Shown here one piece after another: positions 16,297 to 25,302 of a stretch of DNA of 50,560 nucleotides. Position numbers and translations under genes: made by a program. The DNA comes from Deltaproteobacteria bacterium (GTDB lineage: Bacteria > Desulfobacterota > DSM-4660 > Desulfatiglandales > HGW-15). The notes beneath the pieces were generated by a model. The model saw nothing but the letters and a program-made list of their open reading frames with translations, searched no databases and was not told the DNA's origin. Numbering within the stretch: the stretch's first letter is position 1; every line of letters starts with the position of its first letter. The stretch covers positions 1 through 50,560 of the forward strand of contig JAFDEF010000017.1 of NCBI GenBank assembly GCA_019310485.1, given 5' to 3'.

Positions 16297-17958
16297 TTAA
16301 TTTTGGACTGGGATTTTCCGCTCGACATGTTGTTGGAAAGCTTGGAAATAAGCGCCAACAACTGGTGGGAGTGCCGTGAATTGAACAAGGTAGGTACTAT
16401 CATTGGAACGCCTGATCACCTTTCCGTAAAAAGCCTTTCTTCCTACCTCGTTATTCGCATCTGAAATGTTCATCCTGAGATTTGATTGCATGGAAAGCGA
16501 ACCGTGAACGGTAATTTCTCCGCTTTTATTTGAAAGTCTAACCATGTAACCATCGAAAACTTTGCTTTCTGCGTGCTTTCCTTCAAGAAGGGCACACTGC
16601 AAAGGTATTCTCCGGGCCAGTGTAACAAGGGACGGCTGCTCCTTTTGAAGCACTATATTGTATTGGCCTGCAATTCCGCCAACCTCATAAATCCTGAAGG
16701 GACTCTCAGCACCTTTTGGAAGCACTTCAATCTGCCCGTCGATGCGCAGGATGTCCCCGACCATGTTCCGCAGTGACTCGGATATAAAGATTTGCCCGCC
16801 CCCCGCATATGATTGGATGCGGTTCGTGTAGTTTACCCCGCTGCCGACCACTGTATACTTGCTGCGCTTGACAGAACCTATATTCCCCGCCACCACCTCG
16901 GAGTCGTTGAGGCCTATTCCCATCTCCAGGTCAGGCAGGCCGTTCCTGCGGTTTTGGGCATTTACTTTTGTCATGGCGTTTTGCATCGAAATGGCGCAGG
17001 CAATACCACGTTCCGCTCTGTCTGGCAATTCCTGGGGAGCGCCGAAAATGACGAAGAGCGCATCGCCCACGATCATGTTGACTGTGCCTTTATACCTGAG
17101 AATAACGTCCACCATTACTTCGAAGTAAGAGTTTAGGATTTGAACAACTTGCTCAGGGTCTAGCCGCTCCGCAATTGAAGTGAAATCTCGCAGATCACTC
17201 ATAAGCATAGTCACGGCCCGCTTTTCTCCGCCGAGCAACAACCCCTGCGGTGATTGGAGAATGCTGTCTACGATGTCATCTGAAATATAGCGTCCAAAAG
17301 TCTTGCGTATGAACTGGTTGGCAACATCGAGTTTTTCTCTTTCTTGCTGAAGCAGGCGTGCTTGAAAAAAGTCTTTTCGGGCATAGTATTCCATGGAATA
17401 GCCTGCAAACATACCAATGATATTAGCACCTATGAAAAAAAAGTTATTGTTTATCAACGTGAAGGTGGGGGTTTTGCTGAGCCATACTGCGGCCACTTCA
17501 TAAGATGCCACAATTAACCATCCCCCGAGCGTTGCCCACACGAAGCGGATCCTCAGCAATGTGTATCCAAATATGAGAACGATAATAAGACCAGCGTAAT
17601 AAGAGAAACAAACGGGCGGGGAGGCAATCACGATCATTGCAGTAATGCCGAACCCTGCCATGGTCAGTGCTGCTAGGAGGGCCGCCTGCATGTATTTTCT
17701 GAAATAAGAGGAAAAGGAGAAGAGGATGATGCTAAAAACAACGGGATAAAAAAGTCCAAAGCGAATGAACCACAAAGTTTTTTTCATGCTGGGCACCAGT
17801 TCAGCATCTAGGATGCCAAACACGCCGTAGAGAAAGGCTCCCAGCAAAAGAGAATACCTGGCCTGAAGGAGGAATTTTCTCGAGTACTCCTCCCTGAAGG
17901 TTTGTCCGAGATCCTTATGCTCCCCTGAAAAGGACAGAGTGAGCGGATTCAGCTCCAT
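16297..17958 (-). CDS. Membrane class III nucleotide cyclase with C-terminal PilZ-like domain
   Basis: About 553 residues from ATG 17958 (MELNPLTLSF); a longer frame to 18087 exists but its extension looks non-coding. Residues ~30-230 hold six membrane helices, then a short coiled linker (QARLLQQEREKLDVANQF), then a class III cyclase domain (MLMSDLRDFTSIAERLDPEQ with a metal Asp, MIVGDALFVIFGAP with the second Asp, GSKYTVVGSGVNYTNRI-type segment). The ~100 C-terminal residues (YMVRLSNKSGEITVHGSLSMQSNLRMNI) look like a PilZ domain. It should make cAMP or cGMP and may respond to cyclic-di-GMP. It ends a three-gene operon with the phosphatase (22 bp or more upstream) and the RsbW/methyltransferase gene. 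Confidence 0.85.
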   Translation of the reverse strand: MELNPLTLSFSGEHKDLGQTFREEYSRKFLLQARYSLLLGAFLYGVFGILDAELVPSMKKTLWFIRFGLFYPVVFSIILFSFSSYFRKYMQAALLAALTMAGFGITAMIVIASPPVCFSYYAGLIIVLIFGYTLLRIRFVWATLGGWLIVASYEVAAVWLSKTPTFTLINNNFFFIGANIIGMFAGYSMEYYARKDFFQARLLQQEREKLDVANQFIRKTFGRYISDDIVDSILQSPQGLLLGGEKRAVTMLMSDLRDFTSIAERLDPEQVVQILNSYFEVMVDVILRYKGTVNMIVGDALFVIFGAPQELPDRAERGIACAISMQNAMTKVNAQNRRNGLPDLEMGIGLNDSEVVAGNIGSVKRSKYTVVGSGVNYTNRIQSYAGGGQIFISESLRNMVGDILRIDGQIEVLPKGAESPFRIYEVGGIAGQYNIVLQKEQPSLVTLARRIPLQCALLEGKHAESKVFDGYMVRLSNKSGEITVHGSLSMQSNLRMNISDANNEVGRKAFYGKVIRRSNDSTYLVQFTALPPVVGAYFQAFQQHVERKIPVQN

Positions 17959-18109
17959 CTCGCGATAACCCGGAGAAGATGCAGGCTTATGAATCCCTCC
18001 TTCTTTCAAACGCCTCTTTCCCCCTTTCAGTACAAGCAACGTGGCAGGTCTCAACTGGCGGGCCAAGAATCTCACAGCTCTGTGCAAATTCGGAGGACCT
18101 GGCCCTGTC

Positions 18110-19462
18110 TCAGTTGGCCTTTCTTTTTATCGCCACAAGTGTCATATCGTCCAGTTGCTCTTCCTGAAATGCCTTGACTTCTTCAATTATCCTGTCAACA
18201 AGCTTTCGCACAGGAAGATCTGCATATCTGTTAAGGGCTCTTTCAAGCCTCTCCTGCCCGTACATAACCCCGTCCTTATTTGCAGCCTCGGTAATTCCAT
18301 CAGTGAATAGCAGGGCCACATCGCCCACATCAATTTTCACGGTCGTATCTTTCAAGTATCCGCCGATCTCATCAGAAATACCCAGCCATGTTCCCTGCGT
18401 GGGGACGACTTCGGTTTTGTTCATGAAAGATCGATGGATTATGATGTCCTGATGTTTTCCGGCAAGCGTCATGTTTGAATCATTAAGTCGGATTGCCATC
18501 ATTGTCATATAGTGTTCGGAACCGAGCCTGGAGATATTTTCTCGCAAGATATGGTTCACTTTGCTCAAGACTTCCGAGGGCTTTACCTCAGGGGAATTGT
18601 TCACTATTGAGATAATGCTCGTCTGAGCCATCATCATTATTAGGCCTGAGTCAACACCATGACCCGAGACATCTCCTATGGTCACCCACTTCTCTCCGGC
18701 TGCCGTTTCAAGGATATCGTAGTAGTCTCCTCCCACTTGTTTGGCAGGAACCATGGCCGCCGCCACCTCAAAGCCCCTGAGGGCTTCTTTGTCAGGAAGA
18801 AGGGCGGTCTGAATCCGCTTGGCAAGTTCCATTTCACTCCAGAGGGCGTCTCTGGCCTTCTTAAGCTGTACGAGGAGGTAGAATTCCTGTTCAACAAGTT
18901 TGTGCTTCACGTAGGTTATGCTCACTGCGATTATTGCAGTGGAAAACAGGAAAAATAGGTTGTTGATAAGGATAGTGGAATTGTATTGCTGGCCAGCCAC
19001 AAGATTGAGGGCAAGATACATTGCTATGACTATGGCGCTGTTTATGGCGGAGTGAAGTGTTTTCCAAGGCAGAAAAAGGTTTACGCCAAATATTACAAGG
19101 TTCAGGCCGGCGTAGTACCTGGAGTTAAAACCGCCGAGCTCAACGGTCATCAAAGCGATCATGGCGCCGACAACGATAGAGAAAAAGTAGCCGTGAAGGT
19201 AAGAGAACTTGCCCGGCTTTGTTCGTCGTACAGCTACGTATTGCACTATTATGATAAGCGTTGCAGTGAGTCTGTAAAGACCGAAGCGCTGCAAAAGCTC
19301 TTTTGGCATGGTGTAGAAGTCAAGGATAAAAAAAGCAGGGACAAGTATTAGAGCCAGTGCGGTGAGAGTTTTTAGAACTTCGTGGATATTGGTGCTCAGA
19401 TAGGATTCGAATGTTTGGGCATCAAAACGAATCTGCTCTGTAGTATTTGTCCTTTTTCTCAT
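18110..19462 (-). CDS. RsbU/SpoIIE-type PP2C phosphatase with membrane domain
   Basis: 450 residues: six or so membrane helices in residues ~30-190, a short coiled-coil linker (LLVQLKKARDALWSEMELAKRIQTALLP), then a PPM/SpoIIE phosphatase domain with QVGGDYYDI, IGDVSGHGVDSGL, LLFTDGITEA and LDDMTLVAI, which supply the metal-binding Asp residues. Such enzymes dephosphorylate STAS-domain anti-anti-sigma factors in partner switching. It starts 4 bp after the upstream RsbW-like fusion gene. No STAS protein is in the window, so its substrate must be encoded elsewhere. Confidence 0.92.
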   Translation of the reverse strand: MRKRTNTTEQIRFDAQTFESYLSTNIHEVLKTLTALALILVPAFFILDFYTMPKELLQRFGLYRLTATLIIIVQYVAVRRTKPGKFSYLHGYFFSIVVGAMIALMTVELGGFNSRYYAGLNLVIFGVNLFLPWKTLHSAINSAIVIAMYLALNLVAGQQYNSTILINNLFFLFSTAIIAVSITYVKHKLVEQEFYLLVQLKKARDALWSEMELAKRIQTALLPDKEALRGFEVAAAMVPAKQVGGDYYDILETAAGEKWVTIGDVSGHGVDSGLIMMMAQTSIISIVNNSPEVKPSEVLSKVNHILRENISRLGSEHYMTMMAIRLNDSNMTLAGKHQDIIIHRSFMNKTEVVPTQGTWLGISDEIGGYLKDTTVKIDVGDVALLFTDGITEAANKDGVMYGQERLERALNRYADLPVRKLVDRIIEEVKAFQEEQLDDMTLVAIKRKAN

Positions 19463-19466
19463 TGCG

Positions 19467-20861
19467 CTACCCTCGAGCAGGCTTTTTTACATGAAGAAAC
19501 ATCTGGCTTCCCGTTTCTTCAAAGGAAATGTATGCCTGAACCGAGGGGATCTTCTTCAGAAGGTCCAGGAACTCTTCCTCGGTCCTATGGTAAATGACCC
19601 AATCATTCCAGTATGCCATGTAATACTTGCTGGGATTTGAGACGTGAAAATTGCCGACCAACATCCATCCACCTGGTTTCACAAGGGAATAGAGTCTGGT
19701 AAGCACTGCCGTTGCCACAGGTGGGGTTAGGTAGTCAAAAAGGCCCATGGAGTAAACAAAATCAAACTGCCCCCATTCTTTGAGCAGCTCCCGCCTGGCC
19801 AGCACCGTACGAACAGAAGCGTTCAGGTAATCAACAGAGACCTTGGCACCCAGTTCTCTCTCAAGCCGGTTCACAAGTAAGGCTGCTTCTTGAAGGGCAG
19901 CAGAGTCCTGGTCAAGAAGTGCAAAATGATACTTTCCACAGTCCTGCGGGCTGGACAAAATATCTCTTAGTTCAAATGCCGGGCCGGAGGCAACGGACAA
20001 AGCCTTCAGCTTTTGGCTGGAGGAAGTTACTGGAGCATTTTGCATTTCCCTGAGTTTTTGAGCAATGACCTTTCGCCTTTGACGAACAGCCTGGGCAGCA
20101 ACAGCTTCCAGGGGATGCTTGTGCATTAGTTTTGAGAAAGTGCTTTCTCCCTGGTACTGATTCAGGTAAATCATCCTCATCATTTCAGAGTCCCCTGCGT
20201 ACCCCCGGGGTTTCAGATTGGTCCTTTTCATGATTGGCGAACAGCAGATGATATTCCACAGTTGCTTTCTGAAATAAAAGCCGTGGCACTCGTGTTCTTC
20301 TCTTGTAAAGCCGGAAACTATTTGCTCGAGTTCCTCAAGTTTGTTGTCAAGGAATCGCATAAACTTCCTGCCCTCTGTTTCAATGATGGTTTTTTGAATA
20401 TAGCTCCGCACATGTTTTGGTTCGCTGGAGTACTCAGCATCTAACTCGTCAAAAAAAGATTTGTATACATTTAAGTCGTACAAAAGGTTAGCGGTATATT
20501 CTTTGAAGACCGGTTTTACGCGCTCTATATAGGCTTCAAAAGGATCCTGATGGCCCCTGATCCACTGGATTGTTTTATCGAGCCTGTTTAAGTGGTACTC
20601 GGAGGTTTCATTCACAGGGTTTATCACTTCTACGGTAAGAAGCTGGGGACCTATCTCAATACAAATGGTTATTTTGCTCTCAGGCGAGTCAAACGTACCA
20701 TATTTAATACTGTTTTCAATCAGTTCACTGATTACCATTGTGACCGTATAAACGGTTTCATCTTCGAGACCGTGCACTTTAAGAAACTCAGTACTTTTCG
20801 CACGGGCTTTTTCAATTTCTTCCCATTTTGGGCTGACCGTGAGCTTCATTGATTGTAACAT
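19467..20861 (-). CDS. Fusion of RsbW-like ATPase domain and PhcB/EF-type SAM methyltransferase
   Basis: 464 residues. The N-terminal ~130 residues are an RsbW/HATPase_c-like domain (VSPKWEEIEKAR; N-box MVISELIENSIKYG), though the usual DxGxG ATP-lid motif is not evident. From ~150 onward the protein resembles the family annotated as extracellular factor 3-hydroxypalmitate methyl ester biosynthesis (PhcB-like): LWNIICCSPIMKRTNLKPRG, then GYAGDSEMMRMIYLNQYQG, then a Rossmann methyltransferase with ALSVASGPAFELRDI, QDSAAL and FDFVYSMGLFDYL. It heads the operon with the RsbU-type phosphatase and the cyclase. It may make a methyl-ester signal under partner-switch control. AAGGAG lies upstream of the ATG; MKLTVSP at 20849 is an alternative start. 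Confidence 0.8.
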   Translation of the reverse strand: MLQSMKLTVSPKWEEIEKARAKSTEFLKVHGLEDETVYTVTMVISELIENSIKYGTFDSPESKITICIEIGPQLLTVEVINPVNETSEYHLNRLDKTIQWIRGHQDPFEAYIERVKPVFKEYTANLLYDLNVYKSFFDELDAEYSSEPKHVRSYIQKTIIETEGRKFMRFLDNKLEELEQIVSGFTREEHECHGFYFRKQLWNIICCSPIMKRTNLKPRGYAGDSEMMRMIYLNQYQGESTFSKLMHKHPLEAVAAQAVRQRRKVIAQKLREMQNAPVTSSSQKLKALSVASGPAFELRDILSSPQDCGKYHFALLDQDSAALQEAALLVNRLERELGAKVSVDYLNASVRTVLARRELLKEWGQFDFVYSMGLFDYLTPPVATAVLTRLYSLVKPGGWMLVGNFHVSNPSKYYMAYWNDWVIYHRTEEEFLDLLKKIPSVQAYISFEETGSQMFLHVKKPARG

Positions 20862-20934
20862 GGCTTCTTATTCTCCTTTCGGAGGTAAATGAAAGGGCGG
20901 GAAAGCCCCTTGTTTTCTTAGTCTCTTGCACGCA

Positions 20935-21080
20935 TTTAATCCGCCAGAGGCGGATTAATCCGCCAGAGGCAGACGAGGGTTCAATCCGCCAGAGGCGGAC
21001 AAGGGTTTGATTCCTCGCCCCTTGGGGCGTTAAGAAAATTTCCGATTGATACCCCGTCCGCTTGCGGCGGGGCAGTTAAT
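20935..21080 (+). repeat. Dispersed REP-like repeat, copy C, with amplified first hairpin
   Basis: The same element as copy A, but the CCGCCAGAGGCGG unit occurs three times in tandem (20941, 20960 with one change, 20988), followed by CGCCCCTTGGGGCG and CCCCGTCCGCTTGCGGCGGGG. The tandem growth suggests recent slippage or reinsertion. Confidence 0.85.
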
Positions 21081-21084
21081 TGCC

Positions 21085-21123
21085 TTGACTTAACGGCAGG
21101 AATTATTACTATTAAATTAATAG
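21085..21123 (+). promoter_or_regulatory. Candidate copZ-copA promoter with AT-rich palindrome
   Basis: -35 TTGACT (21085-21090); a -10 TATTAA (21110-21115) would leave a 19-bp spacer, as at MerR/CueR-type promoters. The 15-bp palindrome CTATTAAATTAATAG (21109-21123) overlaps the -10. The 10-mer AAATTAATAG recurs in the promoter of the Met-rich protein gene near 49590. Confidence 0.4.
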
Positions 21124-21148
21124 GGAATATCAGAAAGGAGCAAGGATC

Positions 21149-21355
21149 ATGGAAACGAAAAAGATGCTCATACCGAACATAACTTGCGAGCACTGCGTGA
21201 TGACAATTAGAAGAGAGGTGGGGAAGCTTGATGGCGTCTCGAAAGTGGAAGGAGATCCCACAACAAAAGAGATCGAGGTTGAGTGGGAAGCACCCGCAAC
21301 TCTTGAGAAAATCAAGGCGACCCTGAAGGAAATAAACTACCCGGCTGCCGAGTAG
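21149..21355 (+). CDS. copZ: Copper chaperone CopZ-like HMA protein
   Basis: 68 residues, one heavy-metal-associated domain with metal motif NITCEHC (Cys two apart) and the ferredoxin-like fold pattern (VGKLDGVSKVEGDPTTKEIEVEW). It binds Cu(I) and would hand it to the ATPase encoded next. A good GAAAGGAGCAAG ribosome site precedes the ATG. The metal loop lacks the usual Met before TC (has I-T-C), which is seen in some homologues. Confidence 0.88.
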   Translation: METKKMLIPNITCEHCVMTIRREVGKLDGVSKVEGDPTTKEIEVEWEAPATLEKIKATLKEINYPAAE

Positions 21356-21490
21356 GAGCTCAAGTTCCATTTTAGTAATTGTGGGAGAACAAGACTATAG
21401 TTTTGCAGTTTCCCTGGGAGATGGAGTATGTTTATTGGGCTCCTTTAGTAGGGCAGGGGCGACCAGAGAAACTTATGCGGAGCAAGACTG

Positions 21491-23485
21491 ATGGCTGAGA
21501 AAAAAGTTATAATTCCTGTCACGGGAATGACATGTGCCAACTGCGCCAGGAATATAGAAAGGGCTGTTAAGAAAGCCCCGGGTATAAAAGAGGCAGCAGT
21601 AAATTTCGCGACTGAACAGGCAAACGTCTCTTTCGACACCGAGCAAGCAGGCATAATGGAGATAGCCGAAAAAATTCAGGATGCAGGATATGGCATTGCC
21701 ACTGCACATGTAGAGGTACCCGTTACAGGAATGACGTGTGCCAACTGTGCTATGACGATTGAAAGAACTTTGAAAAAGAAAGTTCCAGGCGTGGTGAATG
21801 CATCGGTGAATTTTGCATCCGAGCGGGCAAGCATAAAGTATATTCCCACCATCGCCACCATGGACGACATGATTACGGCCATAGAGAAGGCCGGGTATGG
21901 TGCAATCCGGCCGGATGAAAGTGTGGAACCCATGGACACCGAGCTTGCTGCGCGACAGGAGGAAATAAGAAACCAGACCAGGAAATTTCTTGTGGGCGTT
22001 CTCTTCACAGCACCCCTTTTTGCCTTAAGCATGGGCAGGGATTTCGGGCTGATCGGTGCTTGGGCCTATGCCACATCGGTAAACTGGCTTTTCTGGGGCT
22101 TGGCTACACCAGTTCAATTCTATACAGGGTGGGATTACTACACAGGGGGCTGGAAAAGCCTTAAAAACGGTAGTGCCAACATGGATGTACTGGTGGCTAT
22201 GGGCTCATCGGTCGCCTATTTTTACTCCCTTGCAGTCCTCCTTTTCCCTGTGCTTGGCCAACACGTCTATTTTGAGACATCCGCTGTGATTATAACGCTT
22301 ATAAAGCTGGGGAAAATGCTGGAGTCGAGAACCAAGGGCCGTACAGGAGGGGCTATCCGGAAGCTGATGGGTCTTAGGCCAAAGACTGCGACTATTCTCG
22401 TGGATGGCAAGGAAGAGGAGATACCGCTCTCCCAGGTGAAGGTGGGGGATCATGTGATTGTTCGCCCCGGTGAAGCTATCCCCGTGGACGGTGTCATACT
22501 GGAAGGGGAGTCAAGCGTTGATGAATCCATGCTTACCGGTGAGCCCATCCCTGTGGACAAGAATCCAGGGCAGAGTATAGCAGCAGGTACCATAAATGGT
22601 GAAGGCCGCTTGAAATTCGAAGCAAGGAAAGTAGGGAAAGACACAGCACTTGCCAGAATTATCCGCATGGTCCAGGAAGCCCAAGGAAGCAAGGCGCCCA
22701 TTCAAGCACTTGCAGATAGGGTGGCAGCTATTTTCGTCCCCGGCGTTATCGGAATAGCCTTCCTGACCTTTATCCTGTGGTGGGCAGTAGGGGGACAGTT
22801 TGTTCCTGTCATGATACGCATGGTGGCCGTTTTGGTCATTGCCTGCCCTTGTGGCCTCGGTCTTGCCACTCCAACTGCTATTATGGCAGGGACGGGAAAG
22901 GGGGCAGAAAGGGGCATTCTTTTCAAGAACAGTGAAGCGCTTGAGCTGGCAACAAAGCTTGATGCGATCGTTCTGGACAAGACAGGGACCATAACTCTTG
23001 GCAAGCCTTCTGTGGGGGAGGTAATTGCTTTGAATCCTGTCGTCAAAGACGAAAACGAGCTTTTGAGATTGGCAGCTTCCGTAGAAAAAGGATCGGAACA
23101 CCCGGTGGGTAGATCTCTTGTTGAAGAAGCAGAGAAAAGGGAAATGCCCTTAGTAGAACCTCGTGGGTTCAAGGCTTCAAGAGGCCTTGGCGTTATGGCA
23201 GAAGTTGACGGCCGCAGGGTCGTAGTGGGTAAACCGGGATGGTTTGCGGAAATTGGCCTCAGTTTGGACCAGGCAATAGGAAAAATCAAGGCGCTGCAAG
23301 ATCAAGGAAAGACAGTCATGGCAGTAGGAGTTGACGGTAAGCCGGCCGGAGTTCTGTATCCTTTCGAGTTCCTGCCGGGCTATTTAAGGCATCTTCACCC
23401 CATTCTGGCTGCCCTGGCCATGGCAGTAAGCAGTATTACCGTGGTCTCCAATAGCCTGCGGCTATACAGGGCCAAAGTAAAGTAA
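21491..23485 (+). pseudogene. copA: Copper P1B-ATPase CopA with internal in-frame deletion
   Basis: 664 codons, against ~800 or more for two-HMA copper ATPases. Present: two HMA domains (CANC at 15-18 and 83-86), six membrane helices, TGEP in the A-domain, CPC (~452-454), phosphorylation motif DKTGT (~496) and the nucleotide-domain SEHPVG. At residue ~619 the sequence GVDGKPAG runs directly into VLYPF...[14 protein letters not shown], which normally forms the last helix. The P-domain TGDN and GDGIND motifs and the seventh helix, about 150 residues, are missing. The frame is kept and the join falls on a short AGV-like repeat. The pump cannot hydrolyse ATP normally; metal binding could persist. 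It follows copZ by 135 bp. Confidence 0.85.
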
Positions 23486-23501
23486 ACCCAGGTTTATTTG
23501 T

Positions 23502-23515
23502 TTGACTTAAGTCAA
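23502..23515 (+). promoter_or_regulatory. Perfect palindrome TTGACTTAAGTCAA
   Basis: A 14-bp perfect palindrome of the form TTGAC-N4-GTCAA, of the type bound by CRP/FNR-family regulators in anaerobes. It is 192 bp upstream of the HD-domain gene and 16 bp after the copA stop. No gene for such a regulator is in the window. Confidence 0.45.
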
Positions 23516-23707
23516 TGCAAAGGTATCCTCTATTTGGTATCTTTGTATGCAAATACGAGATTCTTCTGAATGGAGAGGCCTGTGCGAGTTGGAATGAAAG
23601 GGAACAATGATCCTTTTGGCCGCGGGAAAGAGCTGAAATGGTAAAGGAAGCAAGACTTTTAGATAAGTTTTGTTATCAATATAACGCAATAGTTAGAGGG
23701 GAATACC

Positions 23708-24454
23708 ATGAAGTGCCCAGGGCAAGATAGCAGGTACTGGAAACCTGGAGCCATTTTTGAGGCTGAGTGCCCCAAGTGCGGTAACAAGGTGGAGTTTTTT
23801 AAGGATGACACTGTGAGACGCTGCAAGAAATGTGGGTACCGATTTTTGAATCCCAGCCTTGATTTTGGGTGTGCCGCGTACTGCAAGTACGCAGAGCAAT
23901 GTATAGGTAACCTTCCGCCCGAGCTGGTTTCTCAGCGCGAAGACCTTCTCAAGGACAGGGTCGCCATAGAAATGAAGCGCTACTTTAAGAACGATTTCAA
24001 AAGAATAGGACACGCAACAAGGGTTGCAAGGTATGCTGAAAAGATCGGGAAATCCGAAGGAGGGAACCTGGCCGTGATCCTCGCGGCAGCCTACCTTCAT
24101 GACATAGGAATCAAGGAGGCTGAACGCAAGCACCAGAGCAATGCCGTACGTTTTCAGGAGGAAGAAGGGCCGCCCGTGGCAAAAGAGATTCTGGAAAAAC
24201 TCGGGGCACCTGAGGGCTTGATTGAGGAAGTATGCGACGTTGTGGGACATCATCATCATCCACGCACCGAGGAAACCGTCAACTTCAAATGCTTGTACGA
24301 TGCCGACATGATTACAAACTTGGAAGAAGCTCATAAGCAGAAGCCACTGAGCGCTGGGAACCTGGCGCGTTTACTGGAAAAGGCTTTTCTTACGAAGAGC
24401 GGCAGGGAGCTGGCCAAAGAAGTTCTTCCATCTGGAGACGAAGGGATATCATGA
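23708..24454 (+). CDS. HD-domain phosphohydrolase with N-terminal zinc ribbon
   Basis: 248 residues. Residues ~18-70 hold CPKCGN, CKKCGYRF, and a further CAAYCKYAEQC cluster, i.e. one or two zinc or FeS sites. Residues ~90-230 are an HD domain (GHATRVARYAEKI; AAYLHDIG with the HD pair; VVGHHHHP; DADMITN). Such enzymes hydrolyse nucleotides or other phosphates; the substrate is not evident. RBS AGAGGGG precedes ATG 23708. It is followed after 66 bp by a ferredoxin-type gene in the same direction and probably co-transcribed; both may share the FNR-like palindrome upstream. Confidence 0.88.
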   Translation: MKCPGQDSRYWKPGAIFEAECPKCGNKVEFFKDDTVRRCKKCGYRFLNPSLDFGCAAYCKYAEQCIGNLPPELVSQREDLLKDRVAIEMKRYFKNDFKRIGHATRVARYAEKIGKSEGGNLAVILAAAYLHDIGIKEAERKHQSNAVRFQEEEGPPVAKEILEKLGAPEGLIEEVCDVVGHHHHPRTEETVNFKCLYDADMITNLEEAHKQKPLSAGNLARLLEKAFLTKSGRELAKEVLPSGDEGIS

Positions 24455-24520
24455 TTGAAGGACCACTTGGTGAGAGCAAACATGAGTTAGAAAAAAGCCT
24501 GGAAAAAAAGGAGAAAGGCA

Positions 24521-25276
24521 ATGAAAGTAAAAAGAAAAATTATCCATATTGATGAAGAGCTTTGTGATGGGTGTGGACAGTGTATTCCCTCTTGTGCCGA
24601 GGGTGCTATAGAACTGGTGGATGGTAAGGCCAGGGTTGTTGCAGAGAAGTATTGTGATGGCCTTGGAGCCTGCATTGGAGAATGTCCAAACGGTGCACTG
24701 AGCATTGAGGAACGTATTGCGGAAGACTTTGACGAAGAAGCAGTCGAAGAGTATCTGGCTTCTAAAAGTCAGGAGGAGCCCAGCGAGGAGGAAGCAATGG
24801 CCTGTGGATGCCCTTCAACCTTGATCCAGAGCTTTGTCCCTGCCAAATCCTGTGAACAAGCAAATAAACCCACCGAGCAAGAAGCATCCCAAAGCGCCCT
24901 ATCTCACTGGCCTGTCCAGATAAGGCTGGTTCCGCCGGGTGCCCCATTTCTTAAACGAGCAAACCTTCTGGTGGCTGCTGACTGCACCCCCGTTGCCTAT
25001 CCCGCTTTTCATGCTGATTTCCTAAAAGGCAGGGTAGTGCTTGTCGGATGCCCGAAGTTCGATGACACCATAGAGTACCTGGAAAGGTTTGAAGAAATAT
25101 TCAGGGTTGCGGATATCAAGAACGTGACGGTCCTGGAAATGGAAGTTCCCTGCTGCTCAGCTCTTCCGATGATTGTCAAAAAAGCAATGGAAAGAGCGGG
25201 GAAAAAGGTGCCCCTCGAGGAAGTTGTCATCAGCTCCAGGGGAGAGATTCTGAGCCGGGAAAGTTTGGCCGCTTAG
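24521..25276 (+). CDS. 4Fe-4S dicluster ferredoxin-type protein with iron-sulfur C-terminal domain
   Basis: 251 residues. The N-terminus has two clusters: CDGCGQCIPSC and, after YCDGLGACIGEC, CP. A mid acidic linker (~75-90) contains an ACGCP motif. The C-terminal ~110 residues (FLKRANLLVAADCTPVAYPAFHADFLKG, LVGCPKFDD, EVPCCSALP) recall CCG-like or quinone-interacting domains seen in anaerobe ferredoxins. Probably an electron carrier or a redox sensor. RBS AAGGAG precedes the start. It follows the HD gene; the next gene is convergent. Confidence 0.88.
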   Translation: MKVKRKIIHIDEELCDGCGQCIPSCAEGAIELVDGKARVVAEKYCDGLGACIGECPNGALSIEERIAEDFDEEAVEEYLASKSQEEPSEEEAMACGCPSTLIQSFVPAKSCEQANKPTEQEASQSALSHWPVQIRLVPPGAPFLKRANLLVAADCTPVAYPAFHADFLKGRVVLVGCPKFDDTIEYLERFEEIFRVADIKNVTVLEMEVPCCSALPMIVKKAMERAGKKVPLEEVVISSRGEILSRESLAA

Positions 25277-25302
25277 AAAACTCTTGGCAGTATTCACTTG
25301 CG

